In this document: piece by piece, positions 43,719 to 52,322 of the stretch | Position numbering within the stretch: position 1 is the first letter of the stretch | Layout of the letters: every line of letters begins with the position of its first letter | Source of the DNA: Dehalococcoidia bacterium | GTDB taxonomy: Bacteria > Chloroflexota > Dehalococcoidia > Lucifugimonadales > Lucifugimonadaceae | Direction of reading: 5' to 3' | Assembly: GCA_028285005.1 (NCBI GenBank) | Contig: JANQQP010000011.1 | Span: 1 to 64,000 of the forward strand | Length of the DNA: 64,000 bases | Notes under the pieces: model-generated | Seen by the model: the letters and a program-made list of their open reading frames with translations, nothing else | Told to the model about the DNA's origin: nothing | Databases searched by the model: none | Translations under genes and position numbers: made by a program

Positions 43719-44779
43719 CCACAGCTACGCCAACGGTGACTGGCTCGGTCCAGTCGAACATCTCTGACGAAGTTGCGCTGCGTGTCGAAGACCTGAAGGT
43801 CTATTACGAGACGCCGCGCGGCACCGTGAAGGCCGTTGATGGCCTCACCTTCAGTCTGCGGCAGGGCGAGCGATTCGCGCTTGTGGGCGAGTCCGGTTCT
43901 GGCAAGAGCACCCTGGCGATGGCGCTAATGCGTCTGACACGACCGCCGGGCCACATCGCAGGTGGCAAGGCGATTCTTCACGGCACCGATCTGATTGGAC
44001 TGTCTGAAGAGGAGATGCGCAAGATCCGCCTCTCCCAGATGGCTCTTGTGCCACAGGGAGCCATGAACTCCCTGAACCCCGTTATGCGGGTTGGGAACCA
44101 GATTGCAGACGGCATTCTCGACCATCTGCCGGAAGGCGCTCAAAAACCGAGCAAAGACGAGATGCGCGATAGAGTCCGCGACCTGCTCGACAGGGTCGGA
44201 CTGCAGCCGATGGTTGCCCGCCTGTTCCCTCACGAACTGAGCGGTGGTATGAAGCAGCGCGTCGCTATGGCGATCGGCATATCACTCAACCCGTCCGTGA
44301 TCATCGCAGATGAGCCAACCAGCGCTCTTGACGTGATCGTCCAGCGTCAGATCATGCAGACACTCGGACGCCTGCAGGAAGGACTGAATGCAGCGGTAAT
44401 CCTGGTCGGGCATGACATGGGTCTGGTGGCGCAGTTCGCTGACACTGTCGGCGTAATGTACGCAGGCAAGCTCGTTGAAGTGGCGCCCGTGCGCACCATG
44501 TTCAAGAACCCACTCCACGCATATCCTCGCCTGCTTATCGACAGCATCCCCACGATGGATGAGAAGAAAAAGATGGTTGGAATTCCAGGGATGCAGCCTT
44601 CGCTGCTGAATCTGCCACCCGGCGACGCGTTCGCACCCAGGTCACCGCTTCAGTTCTCAGCGGAAGATGCTCGTGTGGAACCGAAGCTTGTTGAGGTTGA
44701 GCCCGGTCACTGGGTCGCGCTGTCGCGGCCTTCAGTCGAGGATTTCGACAAGTACGCCCATTTGGTCGACTACAGATAG
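43715..44779 (+). CDS. dppD: Oligopeptide-type ABC transporter ATP-binding protein, DppD subfamily
   Basis: 354 aa from TTG at 43715 with GAGGA 7 nt upstream; a GTG at 43685 is less likely. Walker A GESGSGKSTLAMAL (about 56-69), signature LSGGMKQRVAMAIG, Walker B VIIADEPTSALD, switch His in LVGHDMG. The oligopeptide ATPase C-terminal region (HAYPRLLIDSIPTM) is present but the expected Cys-rich iron-sulfur motif is absent. Hydrolyses ATP to drive import together with the DppF partner. Confidence 0.94.
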   Translation: MTTATPTVTGSVQSNISDEVALRVEDLKVYYETPRGTVKAVDGLTFSLRQGERFALVGESGSGKSTLAMALMRLTRPPGHIAGGKAILHGTDLIGLSEEEMRKIRLSQMALVPQGAMNSLNPVMRVGNQIADGILDHLPEGAQKPSKDEMRDRVRDLLDRVGLQPMVARLFPHELSGGMKQRVAMAIGISLNPSVIIADEPTSALDVIVQRQIMQTLGRLQEGLNAAVILVGHDMGLVAQFADTVGVMYAGKLVEVAPVRTMFKNPLHAYPRLLIDSIPTMDEKKKMVGIPGMQPSLLNLPPGDAFAPRSPLQFSAEDARVEPKLVEVEPGHWVALSRPSVEDFDKYAHLVDYR

Positions 44780-44826
44780 CGGTCACAACTGCTCAATAGC
44801 CCGAGCAATCAGTCAGGTAACTCGCT

Positions 44827-45828
44827 TTGCCCCCACTTCTAGAACTCAAGAAAGTCACCAAGATCTACGGTGGTGGCTTCCTCAATAAAGACAACCAGAC
44901 CATCGCGGTCAATAAGGCGTCCTTCACGATCGAGGAAGACCAGCCAAAGATTGTGACGATTGCCGGAGAAAGTGGCAGCGGAAAGACCACGATGACCCGC
45001 ATGCTGCTCGGCAGCATCACGCCCACTTACGGCGAGATGTTCTACCGCGGCAAGGACTTCAGGAAGCTGAGTCGCAGGGAACGCAGGCAGTTCCAGCTAG
45101 AAGTCCAGCCGATATTCCAGGACCCGTTCGAGTCGTACAACCCGTTCTACAAGGTCGACCACGTCCTGCACGCTCCGATCAAGAACTTCAAGCTGGCGAG
45201 TTCGAAGGATGATCGCGACAGGATGGTGGTCGAGGCGCTTCACATGGTCGGCCTGCAGCCTGACGAGACGCTTGGGCGCTTCCCACACCAGCTCAGCGGT
45301 GGGCAGAGGCAGAGAATCATGGTCGCCCGTGCGCTCCTGCTGAAGCCTCGCGTGATCCTCGCTGACGAGCCGGTATCGATGGTGGACGCCTCATTGCGTG
45401 CGACGATCCTGGACAGCATCCAGACTCTGAACAAAGAGCTTGGCATCACGATCATCTACATCACGCACGACCTGACGACCGCTTTCCAGATCAGTGACAC
45501 GATCCTGATCATGTACCGCGGAAACGTCGTGGAGCACGGCGATGTTGAGCGGGTCATTCACAACCCTCAGCACGCCTACACCCAGTTGCTGATCGACTCG
45601 ATTCCCCAGCCCGACCCAGACCACCGCTGGGGCGAACTGGTGCGCGCCACTGGCACCGATATGGTTGGTACAGGTAAGCAGCGTGACATCTTTGGTATCG
45701 AGCCGGGCATCGATGTCGAGTACGACGAGGTAGAGCCCAATCACTGGGTGCTTCGCAGTGATGTCGCGATGAACGGGCAGACGCCAGCCGGGTCGAGCGC
45801 AGAGCCCGCTGTTCCGGCAGGCAGCTAA
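44827..45828 (+). CDS. dppF: Oligopeptide-type ABC transporter ATP-binding protein, DppF subfamily
   Basis: 333 aa from TTG. Walker A GESGSGKTTMTRMLLG, Q-loop in QPIFQDPFESYNPF (typical of DppF), signature LSGGQRQRIMVARAL, Walker B VILADEPVSMVDASLR, His in ITHDLTT. It continues to HAYTQLLIDSIPQPDPDHRW. Forms the heterodimeric motor with the preceding ATPase, and the gap of 47 nt keeps them in one operon. The C-terminus ends in an Ala/Pro/Gly tail. Confidence 0.94.
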   Translation: MPPLLELKKVTKIYGGGFLNKDNQTIAVNKASFTIEEDQPKIVTIAGESGSGKTTMTRMLLGSITPTYGEMFYRGKDFRKLSRRERRQFQLEVQPIFQDPFESYNPFYKVDHVLHAPIKNFKLASSKDDRDRMVVEALHMVGLQPDETLGRFPHQLSGGQRQRIMVARALLLKPRVILADEPVSMVDASLRATILDSIQTLNKELGITIIYITHDLTTAFQISDTILIMYRGNVVEHGDVERVIHNPQHAYTQLLIDSIPQPDPDHRWGELVRATGTDMVGTGKQRDIFGIEPGIDVEYDEVEPNHWVLRSDVAMNGQTPAGSSAEPAVPAGS

Positions 45829-45868
45829 CAGCCGACGCCGTAGTTCAGAGCCAAACAGCCGGACATTC

Positions 45869-47071
45869 TCACGGCCCTTCGGTGAAGACACCGAATGTAA
45901 AGCTGTGCACTCGCAGTCCCTCCGCGTCTGCAGTCAACTTCAACTCATAGCGCCTGAACTCATCTGTCTCGACGATTTGGTACAGCCGCGAATCGGTGAT
46001 ATCGATGAAGCTACGGCCAGACTCGTCGAACCTCACGTCGGGCCCGGCCTCCGAAGGCAGCAGAGGTCTGTCGTCGAGAAATACCTCGAGACTACGCGGC
46101 CCGTTGGTCGTGCTCAGGACGGTGTTCACGCTGGTCGCCAGGAACGGAAAGACGACGTAGGCGCCGGACCCACCGGATGCCAGCGAATCCGACTCATTCA
46201 GCCAGAGGCCGTCAAGCTCGAACTGGCCGTGGCGTCGCAGGCCGGCATCGATGTACTCACTGGTCCTGTCCGGTCCCAGGTAGAACTCGTCTTGCGCGGC
46301 GAAGAGACCCGCAGAGTCGTATCCAGGGCGGTAACCGGCATAGAGTTCTCGCGTCTGGGTGTGCGCGTTCTCGGCGACCGCTGGTACGAAATCACCGCCC
46401 GACGGAACGCCTGAGAGGTCGACGCCTACTTGCTCGAGCGCGGCCCTGATCTCAGCCTCGGTGTCGTCGTAGCCGCCCTCGCCAAAGTGTCTGTAAAGGA
46501 CCTCGCCGTCCGCGCCAATGAGGTAGGTCGTTGGCCAGAAATGGTTGCCGAACGCATGCCAGGTTGCCTTGTCGCTGTCCACGGCGACCGCATATTCGAG
46601 TTCCGCCTCATCGATCGCGTCGGCTACGTTGGTTGTCACCCTCTCGAAGTCGAACTCTGGCGAGTGGACGCCGATCAAGGTCAGGCCGTGTGGCTCGTAC
46701 CGTTCGTGCATCTGCCTCAGAAACGGGAAGGTCCTGACGCAGTTCACGCATGTGTAGGTCCAGAAGTCGATCAGCACAACCCTGTTGTCACCGGCCAACT
46801 CATCCAGGTCGAGTGCGTCACTGTTTATCCAGTCAACGATGCCAACCAGTTTCGGGTCAGGAACAGTGTCGAGCGGATCGGCAAGTCCGGTATCTGCGAA
46901 GAGAGGGACCGTAGTGGGCGTTGGCGGCAACACACCTTCACCGGCACCTGAAGCAGTCGTGGAGGTCGGCTCATCGGCAGCCGAGTCTGCGGAGCCGCAC
47001 GCGACGACTCCGGCAACGGTGAGCGTTGCCATCAATATCAGCCAGGTCGTCCCCGGGGCCAATCGGACCAA
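45869..47071 (-). CDS. Thioredoxin-like lipoprotein with DipZ-type C-terminal domain
   Basis: About 400 aa. TTG at 47071 (GGAG 8 nt upstream) is preferred over TTG at 47101. Signal ends VAGVVACGSAD, indicating lipoprotein anchoring. A thioredoxin fold follows, with FWTYTCVNCVRTFPFL (active-site CVNC, as in DipZ/redoxin members) and HFWPTTYLIGADGEV, where the cis-Pro region is present. The C-terminal ~150 residues (TRELYAGYRPGYDSAGLF, GQFELDGLWLNESDSL) match the jelly-roll domain of DipZ-like proteins. Predicted extracytoplasmic thiol-disulfide oxidoreductase. Possible partner in disulfide formation for the Cys-bearing lipoproteins (inference). Confidence 0.85.
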   Translation of the reverse strand: MVRLAPGTTWLILMATLTVAGVVACGSADSAADEPTSTTASGAGEGVLPPTPTTVPLFADTGLADPLDTVPDPKLVGIVDWINSDALDLDELAGDNRVVLIDFWTYTCVNCVRTFPFLRQMHERYEPHGLTLIGVHSPEFDFERVTTNVADAIDEAELEYAVAVDSDKATWHAFGNHFWPTTYLIGADGEVLYRHFGEGGYDDTEAEIRAALEQVGVDLSGVPSGGDFVPAVAENAHTQTRELYAGYRPGYDSAGLFAAQDEFYLGPDRTSEYIDAGLRRHGQFELDGLWLNESDSLASGGSGAYVVFPFLATSVNTVLSTTNGPRSLEVFLDDRPLLPSEAGPDVRFDESGRSFIDITDSRLYQIVETDEFRRYELKLTADAEGLRVHSFTFGVFTEGP

Positions 47072-47183
47072 ATCGTATCTCCGCCTCAGTGCCGGACTCA
47101 AAGCCTCGACTCATGAGGTAACGGATATGGTACGGCACGGGATGTCTCCCACTTTCCAAGTTACAGCGCTCAAGAGGTGCCGC

Positions 47184-47762
47184 ATGAGGCGATGGCCCTG
47201 GGTATTACTGATATCGACCGTGGTGCTGATTGCGGTATCGGCATGCGCAAGTTCCGAAGACCGGGGACAGGCGATCACCGCCGATTCGATCAAGGCCAGG
47301 TCGTTTGAACTGACTGATGACAGCGGTGAAGCGCGAGCGAGGCTTGAGGTGGTGGAAGGTGAACCTCGTTTCATGCTCTTAGACCAGACTGGGAGCAGCA
47401 GGCTTCAGATCAGGCTTGATGAGACCGGTAACCCGTCGGTCAACCTGTTCGACGGCGCTGGAGCTCGTCGCGCAGGGTTTGAATTCGCGAACGGTGTTAA
47501 CCCGGCGATGTTCTTGCGTGACGAAGACGGCAGGCTCAAGGCAGGAATGCAGGTACAGACCGGAGGCGCACCACTTCTATTTCTCAGAAACTCCGTCCTC
47601 GAAGATGGCTTTGCAGTGACGCTGATCGAAGAGGACCTGCCGGTAATGGCGATGGCCGATCAGAACGGCAACAACCGCACATTCCTTGGCCTCGACGGAC
47701 AGGGATCGGGTTCGCTGGTGTTCGTTGGCGCAGACGGAGTCGTGGAATCAGTGATTCCATGA
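47184..47762 (+). CDS. Lipoprotein of unknown function with repeated beta-rich motif
   Basis: 192 aa, ATG with AGAGG 6 nt upstream. Signal ...VLIAVSACASSED. The mature part contains repeating units of about 20-25 residues of the kind L-x-D-x-x-G-x-x-R-x-x-L (LTDDSGEARARLEV, LLDQTGSSRLQIRL, LFDGAGARRAGFEF, LRDEDGRLKAGMQV, MADQNGNNRTFLGL). This suggests a beta-helix or blade-like fold. It is divergent from the thioredoxin-like gene. No family name can be given. Confidence 0.75.
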   Translation: MRRWPWVLLISTVVLIAVSACASSEDRGQAITADSIKARSFELTDDSGEARARLEVVEGEPRFMLLDQTGSSRLQIRLDETGNPSVNLFDGAGARRAGFEFANGVNPAMFLRDEDGRLKAGMQVQTGGAPLLFLRNSVLEDGFAVTLIEEDLPVMAMADQNGNNRTFLGLDGQGSGSLVFVGADGVVESVIP

Positions 47763-47894
47763 TGGTGATATCGACCGCGCGACCGCTGCGCCTGGCTTGA
47801 CCGCGCTATCATGTCGCAACCGCAAGTCAGGGCCGCACACTCAGGCCACCATTTTTCCAATTCTGTCCATTCGACCAGTTCGGGAGGTCACACC

Positions 47895-48641
47895 ATGACG
47901 ACGTATCAGGGCTTGATCGCTGAGTCGGTCGCATACGAGGCCGAGGACGGAGAGTGGATCAGCGCCTACTTTGCCCGGCCGATCGGACCGGGCCCTTATC
48001 CGAACGTCATCGTCGTCCACCACATGCCCGGCTGGGACGATGCGACGAAGTGGCTGGCGAGCCGATTCGCCTTCTACGGGTACAACGCAATCTGTCCGAA
48101 CCTGTACCACCGGGAAGGGCCGGGCGAGCCCGATGAGGTCGCTGCGGTGGCTAGAGCGGCTGGCGGAGTGCCGGACGACCGCTTCCTCGGCGACATGCGA
48201 GGCGCGATGACCTACCTGCGAGCGCTGCCCTACTCTAACGGCAAGATCGGCATGATCGGCTTCTGCTCCGGCGGTCGCCAGACCTATCTAGCAGCAGGAC
48301 GCATTCCGGACCTCGACGCGGCCGTCGACTGCTGGGGCGGCCGAGTCATCGCCCCGGAAGATCAGTTGACTGAGCGACAGCCAGTAGCACCCATCGGTTA
48401 CACCGCTGACATCAACTGTCCTGTTCTCGGCATATTCGGCAACGAAGACCAGTCGCCGACTCCAGAAGACGTAGACAAGACCGAAGAGGAGCTGAAAAAG
48501 CACGGCAAAGACTATGAGTTCCACCGCTACGACGGCGCAGGCCACGGCTTCTTCGCGATCGATCGGCCCGGCTATCGGCCTGTTCAGGCGACCGATGCGT
48601 GGGAGAAGGTCCTGGGCTTCTACGGCAGGCACCTGAGCTAA
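47895..48641 (+). CDS. Dienelactone hydrolase family protein
   Basis: 248 aa, ATG with GGGAGG 8 nt upstream. Alpha/beta-hydrolase with the dienelactone hydrolase nucleophile elbow GFCSGGRQ (Cys124), an acid in FGNEDQSPTP (Asp185) and His217 in YDGAGHGFF. This is the Cys-Asp-His triad of the family. It hydrolyses dienelactones or similar esters/lactones in the cytoplasm and could serve aromatic-ring or sugar-lactone degradation; the neighbours do not decide it. Typical length for the family. Confidence 0.92.
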   Translation: MTTYQGLIAESVAYEAEDGEWISAYFARPIGPGPYPNVIVVHHMPGWDDATKWLASRFAFYGYNAICPNLYHREGPGEPDEVAAVARAAGGVPDDRFLGDMRGAMTYLRALPYSNGKIGMIGFCSGGRQTYLAAGRIPDLDAAVDCWGGRVIAPEDQLTERQPVAPIGYTADINCPVLGIFGNEDQSPTPEDVDKTEEELKKHGKDYEFHRYDGAGHGFFAIDRPGYRPVQATDAWEKVLGFYGRHLS

Positions 48642-48677
48642 CGGCCAAATCACCGAGAACCAGCTAAGGAACAAAAC

Positions 48678-48959
48678 ATGTGCTCATGGATTGTGGAGAA
48701 GACGAAGATGGACGGCGTGGCGAAGGGCCCGGACGGCTGGATGGACATCGCTCAGGCGAACGTCTACTTTGATCACCCATTCAAGGCTCCGATGGACCAC
48801 GCACTAATCATCGACTTCGTGCACGACCCGGACCGACCGGATGGTCGAGTGGCGCTCGAGATAAGCGCGGAGTCGGGCAAGCGGCTGATTGAGAGCATCC
48901 AGCGCGCGCTGACAACCGGCGAGGCTGTCCATGTGCTGGGTGAGACGGCGAACGTCTAA
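48678..48959 (+). CDS. DUF6295-like small protein
   Basis: 93 aa. The opening MCSWIVEKTKMDGVAKGPDG, the central ANVYFDHPFKAPMDHALIID and the final LIESIQRALTT resemble a small family I recall as DUF6295 (M-C-x(3)-V-E-K ... Y-D-H-P). The name is from memory and should be treated as tentative. AAGGA 7 nt upstream of ATG. It sits between dienelactone hydrolase and an epimerase on the same strand, with short gaps, so it is likely co-transcribed. No catalytic residues are apparent. Confidence 0.72.
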   Translation: MCSWIVEKTKMDGVAKGPDGWMDIAQANVYFDHPFKAPMDHALIIDFVHDPDRPDGRVALEISAESGKRLIESIQRALTTGEAVHVLGETANV

Positions 48960-48997
48960 CCAGCTAAACCACTAACAATCGTAAGAAAGGCTGACGA

Positions 48998-49825
48998 ATG
49001 GCAAAGAAGCGTGTGCTCGTGACCGGGTTGAGCGGAGTTGTGGGATCGGCGCTGCGTGACGAGTTCGAAGACAGGTACGAGCTGTCTTCGTTGTCCCGCT
49101 ACGGTGCCGAAGGCATACCCGAGGAGCGCAACTTCAAGGGAAACATCTCGGACCTCGAATCGATCGTGCCTGCCTTTGAAGGTCAGGACACGGTCGTCCA
49201 CCTGGCGGCGGACCGCAGCGCGACCGCTGACTGGGCGTCTGCGCTCAAGAACAACTTCGTCGGCACATACAATGTGTTCGAGGCAGCGAAGATCGCCGGA
49301 GTCAAGCGGGTCGTTTACGGCAGCTCGCAACACTCCACCGGCGGTTTCTACCTGGACGAGCCTTACCGCTACATCATGGCCGGTGAGTTCGACAAGGTCG
49401 AGCGGCCCTACCCGCTGCTTGACGAGACGATTCCGATCCGGCCGTCCGGCTACTACGGCACGTCAAAGGCGTACGGCGAAGCCCTCGGCAGCTACTACGC
49501 CGATTACCACGGAGTGAGTTCGATACACCTGCGGATTGGATTCACGATATCCACCGATGACCCGACTTTCGGCGGAGGAGCGCTTGCGCTGTGGCTAAGC
49601 CACCGTGACACCGCCCAGGTGCACGCGAAGGCTGTGGACGCACCTGACGACCTGAAGTACACGGTCGTTTACGCCACGTCGGACAACTACTGGAAGATCT
49701 TCTCGCTGGACAGGGCGAGGAAGCTGCTTGGCTATGAGCCGCAGGACGATGCAGGGCCCGAATTGAACCCTGACGCTACGATGGCCGAGCGCGACCGCAC
49801 CGAGTACAAGGTGCACGAGGACTGA
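48998..49825 (+). CDS. NAD-dependent epimerase/dehydratase (short-chain, uronate dehydrogenase-like)
   Basis: 275 aa. Rossmann motif VLVTGLSGVVGSALRDEF (residues about 5-22), DTVVHLAADRSATADW (NAD region), SSQHSTGGFY and the catalytic YYGTSKAYGE (Tyr-x3-Lys). The short C-terminal region and SSQHS motif resemble uronate dehydrogenases, which oxidise hexuronates to lactones. Other sugar-nucleotide epimerases remain possible. It converges with lipoprotein F, 2 nt apart. A sugar-acid role would fit the lactonase and dehydratase genes elsewhere in the window. Confidence 0.85.
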   Translation: MAKKRVLVTGLSGVVGSALRDEFEDRYELSSLSRYGAEGIPEERNFKGNISDLESIVPAFEGQDTVVHLAADRSATADWASALKNNFVGTYNVFEAAKIAGVKRVVYGSSQHSTGGFYLDEPYRYIMAGEFDKVERPYPLLDETIPIRPSGYYGTSKAYGEALGSYYADYHGVSSIHLRIGFTISTDDPTFGGGALALWLSHRDTAQVHAKAVDAPDDLKYTVVYATSDNYWKIFSLDRARKLLGYEPQDDAGPELNPDATMAERDRTEYKVHED

Positions 49826-49827
49826 GG

Positions 49828-50370
49828 TTAGCCCTCGACGAGGGCGTCAGCCAGACCGCGACAGGTATCCACGTTTAGTTCGCACAGGACCACGGTGTTA
49901 CCGATCACTGCGAAGGCCTTGTACTTCGTGACGGCTGCGGAACCTGCGCCGCGGTTGCTCGCGCCAACTTGCCCACCCTCGCGGAACTTCTGGTCTATCG
50001 CAGACGAAGCGGACTCGACGCCCAGCGTGGACGCATCCTGGTGTGAGTCGTAGAACCTGACCTCAATGTCCTTCTGGTCAAAAAATCCGTACCAGATATC
50101 GGTCGAGCCGGGCACCGTGTCGGTCGGGAACTGCTTCGACTTCTTCCAGCCTGCGGAAATGTAGTCGTCAAACGTGAAAGTACTGTCCGCGTGAAGCGTG
50201 GTCGACACAGACGCAAGCTCATCGTCGGCTCCACCGGCGGCCGGAGCTGAGTCTGAGTCGGATCCACAGCCCAGCGCTAACGCGAACAGAGCCAGTGGAA
50301 GAGCTAGCAAGAGCGCTCTCCGAATTGAACGAGTCGAGTCCGGAGCTGTGAGATCGAGTTCGTCGTGCAT
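49828..50370 (-). CDS. Paralogous lipoprotein family member F
   Basis: 180 aa. Signal ending ALFALALGCGSDSD. Family blocks are present outside the main array: YISAGWKKSKQFPTDTVPG, IWYGFFDQK, IEVRFYDSHQDASTLG, YKAFAVIGNTVVLCELN and TCRGLADAL. Only the C-terminal Cys pair is kept. It lies 102 nt downstream of the succinate dehydrogenase operon on the minus strand, about 11 kb from member E. Its retained domain shows the family is dispersed as well as tandem. Confidence 0.82.
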   Translation of the reverse strand: MHDELDLTAPDSTRSIRRALLLALPLALFALALGCGSDSDSAPAAGGADDELASVSTTLHADSTFTFDDYISAGWKKSKQFPTDTVPGSTDIWYGFFDQKDIEVRFYDSHQDASTLGVESASSAIDQKFREGGQVGASNRGAGSAAVTKYKAFAVIGNTVVLCELNVDTCRGLADALVEG

Positions 50371-50472
50371 GGCTCACCTCGGCGGTCGCCTGCATCTAGA
50401 CACAACGGTTCGATTACCGTCTGCCGACAGGCGGATTTCGCCGGTAAGTTAACACAACGGCGGGCAGAACCC

Positions 50473-51366
50473 TTACTTCGCCGGGATCAACTCAACCTTG
50501 CGGACGATGTCCTTGGTGGAGACGATGTGCCGCTGCAGGCCGAGCTGCTTCTCAGACATCCCCATCGCCAGCCCGAGCAGCTGCGGCAGGTGGATGATCG
50601 GCATATCAGCCTTGTCGCCGCGATTCTTCCGGCGTGCCTTTGGCTGGTAGCCGTCAAGGTTCAGGTGGCAGAGAGGGCACGGAGTGACCATCGCATCGGC
50701 TCCGCCGTCTTTGGCGGCGCCTGTGTGGTTGGACACCATGCGTAGCGAGTTCGCCTGGTTGATGAACAGGATCGGGAAGCCGCAGCAAGCAGTCTTGCCA
50801 GGGAAGTCGAACACTTCGCCGCCAACTGCCTCGATCACGGTCTCAAGCGACGTGTCTCGACCAGGGTTCTCTTTGAAGCCGAGGGCCTCGCTGGGCCTGA
50901 CCATGTAGCAGCCATAGAACGGGGCCAGCTTCACACCGTCGAGCTGCTTCTGGAAGGTATTCTTGAGCGCTTCGACGCCTATGTCTTCGATAGCGACCCA
51001 GAGTAGGTGCTTAACCTCTGTAGTGCCCTTGTACTCAAGCCCCTCGTCAGCGAGCACGGCGTTGATCTCGGCGAGATACTCCGGGTTCCGCTGGACCCGA
51101 TGGTTCGCCTGGGACATGACGCCTTGGCAGGTCGAGCAGATGACGAGGACGTTGAGGCCCTTTTCCTCGGCCATCGCAAGCGTGCGGATGTTCAGCACAT
51201 CGCCCATCTTGCGGTTTTTCTCTTGCAACACGCCGGCGCCAGTGCATGCGGCCTTGGTGAGCTCTTCCCATTCGATGCCGAGCCGTTCCATCACGGCAAC
51301 CGCAGATGTGAAGAGTTCCGGCGCGCCACCTCTTGCGACACATCCCGGGTAGAAGGCGTATTTCAT
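50473..51366 (-). CDS. sdhE: CCG-domain (HdrB/SdhE-like) subunit of type E succinate:quinone oxidoreductase
   Basis: 297 aa with two CCG-type domains. The C-terminal motif is complete: Cys153, Cys194-Cys195 (TACCGFP), Cys230 and Cys233 (CPLC). The N-terminal motif has Cys9, Cys77 and Cys80 but Ala40-Cys41 where a CC pair is expected. The protein resembles heterodisulfide reductase HdrB and the SdhE subunit of archaeal/cyanobacterial-type succinate dehydrogenases. In those enzymes it links SdhAB to the membrane or quinone in place of SdhC/D. Its start overlaps the SdhB gene by 4 nt. No haem b anchor protein is encoded nearby. Confidence 0.85.
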   Translation of the reverse strand: MKYAFYPGCVARGGAPELFTSAVAVMERLGIEWEELTKAACTGAGVLQEKNRKMGDVLNIRTLAMAEEKGLNVLVICSTCQGVMSQANHRVQRNPEYLAEINAVLADEGLEYKGTTEVKHLLWVAIEDIGVEALKNTFQKQLDGVKLAPFYGCYMVRPSEALGFKENPGRDTSLETVIEAVGGEVFDFPGKTACCGFPILFINQANSLRMVSNHTGAAKDGGADAMVTPCPLCHLNLDGYQPKARRKNRGDKADMPIIHLPQLLGLAMGMSEKQLGLQRHIVSTKDIVRKVELIPAK

Positions 51367-52322
51367 TCTCGCTCGCCCTCCACTTTCTCGTAGACATCCC
51401 GGATCTTCTGCTTGTCCTCGGCCTTGTGGGGGAACAGCGGCGGAAGCTTGCCCTTCATCATAGCCTTGAGGCCCACGGGCACGAGGTCAAGCAGGCGTGG
51501 AATGCTGGTCCAGCCTGCGCTGTCGAGCGCCAGTCTGCTCTCATCGAGTCTGCCGTTCTTCTTGACCGAGTTGTAAAACGATTCGGTGTGGTGATAGCCG
51601 TGGGTGTCTCTGTTACCTGCCTCGATGGCGGCGTCACGCAGCTCCATGATCCGGTCCATCGGCGCAACATCCTTCGGGCAGACCTCAACACACTGCATGC
51701 AGCGGGTGCAGTCCCATATTCCGCCGTCTTCGTCATTCAGAGTCTTCAGGCGCTGGTCGCGCTGGTCGTCGCGCGGGTCCTCGGTAAAGCGCCACGCCTT
51801 CGCGAGAGCTGCTGGACCGATGAAGTTGTCGTCGACCTCCAGCACCGTGCAGTCAGACACGCAGCAGCCGCACATGATGCAGTTCATGGCCGTGAGCAGG
51901 TTTGTCATCGACTCATTCGAGGCGATGAACTCTCCGCTCTCAGGCTCTTTGTCCGGCTTCATGTAGGGCTCGACGCGCTTGATCTGGTCGAAGAAGGTGT
52001 CGAGCGTGACCACGAGGTCCTTGATGACGCGCTGGTTGCCCATCGGCTCAACAGTCAGCTGCTCGCCTTCCGGCGCGAGGTCGGCGACCCGCGTCTTGCA
52101 GACCAGCCGGGCGCGGCCGTTGACCTTCATGCCGCATGAGCCACAGATAGAGGCTCGGCAAGAACAGCGCAATGCGAGAGTGCCGTCTACCTCTTCACGC
52201 ACATAGATCAGGGCATCGAGGATCGTCGAGTCAGGGTGTATGTCGATCGAATATTCCTGGAAGTGCGGCTGAGAGCCGTTTGCTTCCGGGTCTTGTCGTT
52301 TGACCTTGAGATTGGTCTGCAT
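51363..52322 (-). CDS. sdhB: Succinate dehydrogenase/fumarate reductase iron-sulfur subunit
   Basis: 319 aa. Plant-type 2Fe-2S ligands in RCSCRASICGSCGM (Cys55, 60, 63 with Cys75). 4Fe-4S ligands CIMCGCCVSDC (Cys148, 151, 154, 158). The third cluster motif is CTRCMQCVEVCP (Cys205, 208, 211, 215). Classical SdhB has a non-Cys residue at the second position of that motif, giving 3Fe-4S; a fourth Cys here implies a 4Fe-4S cluster, as known for type E enzymes. Longer than the usual 240-260 aa. Transfers electrons from FAD to the CCG subunit. Overlaps sdhA by 1 nt and sdhE by 4 nt. Confidence 0.94.
   Translation of the reverse strand: MQTNLKVKRQDPEANGSQPHFQEYSIDIHPDSTILDALIYVREEVDGTLALRCSCRASICGSCGMKVNGRARLVCKTRVADLAPEGEQLTVEPMGNQRVIKDLVVTLDTFFDQIKRVEPYMKPDKEPESGEFIASNESMTNLLTAMNCIMCGCCVSDCTVLEVDDNFIGPAALAKAWRFTEDPRDDQRDQRLKTLNDEDGGIWDCTRCMQCVEVCPKDVAPMDRIMELRDAAIEAGNRDTHGYHHTESFYNSVKKNGRLDESRLALDSAGWTSIPRLLDLVPVGLKAMMKGKLPPLFPHKAEDKQKIRDVYEKVEGERE

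Noticed and set aside
46785-47183. N-terminal extension of the lipoprotein at 47184
   Set aside because: The added 133 codons are antisense to the thioredoxin-like gene and would bury the lipoprotein signal; ATG 47184 has a good ribosome-binding site.
51333-52139. 268-codon plus-strand frame opposite sdhB/sdhE
   Set aside because: Antisense to intact sdhB cluster motifs; no domain and no start signal.
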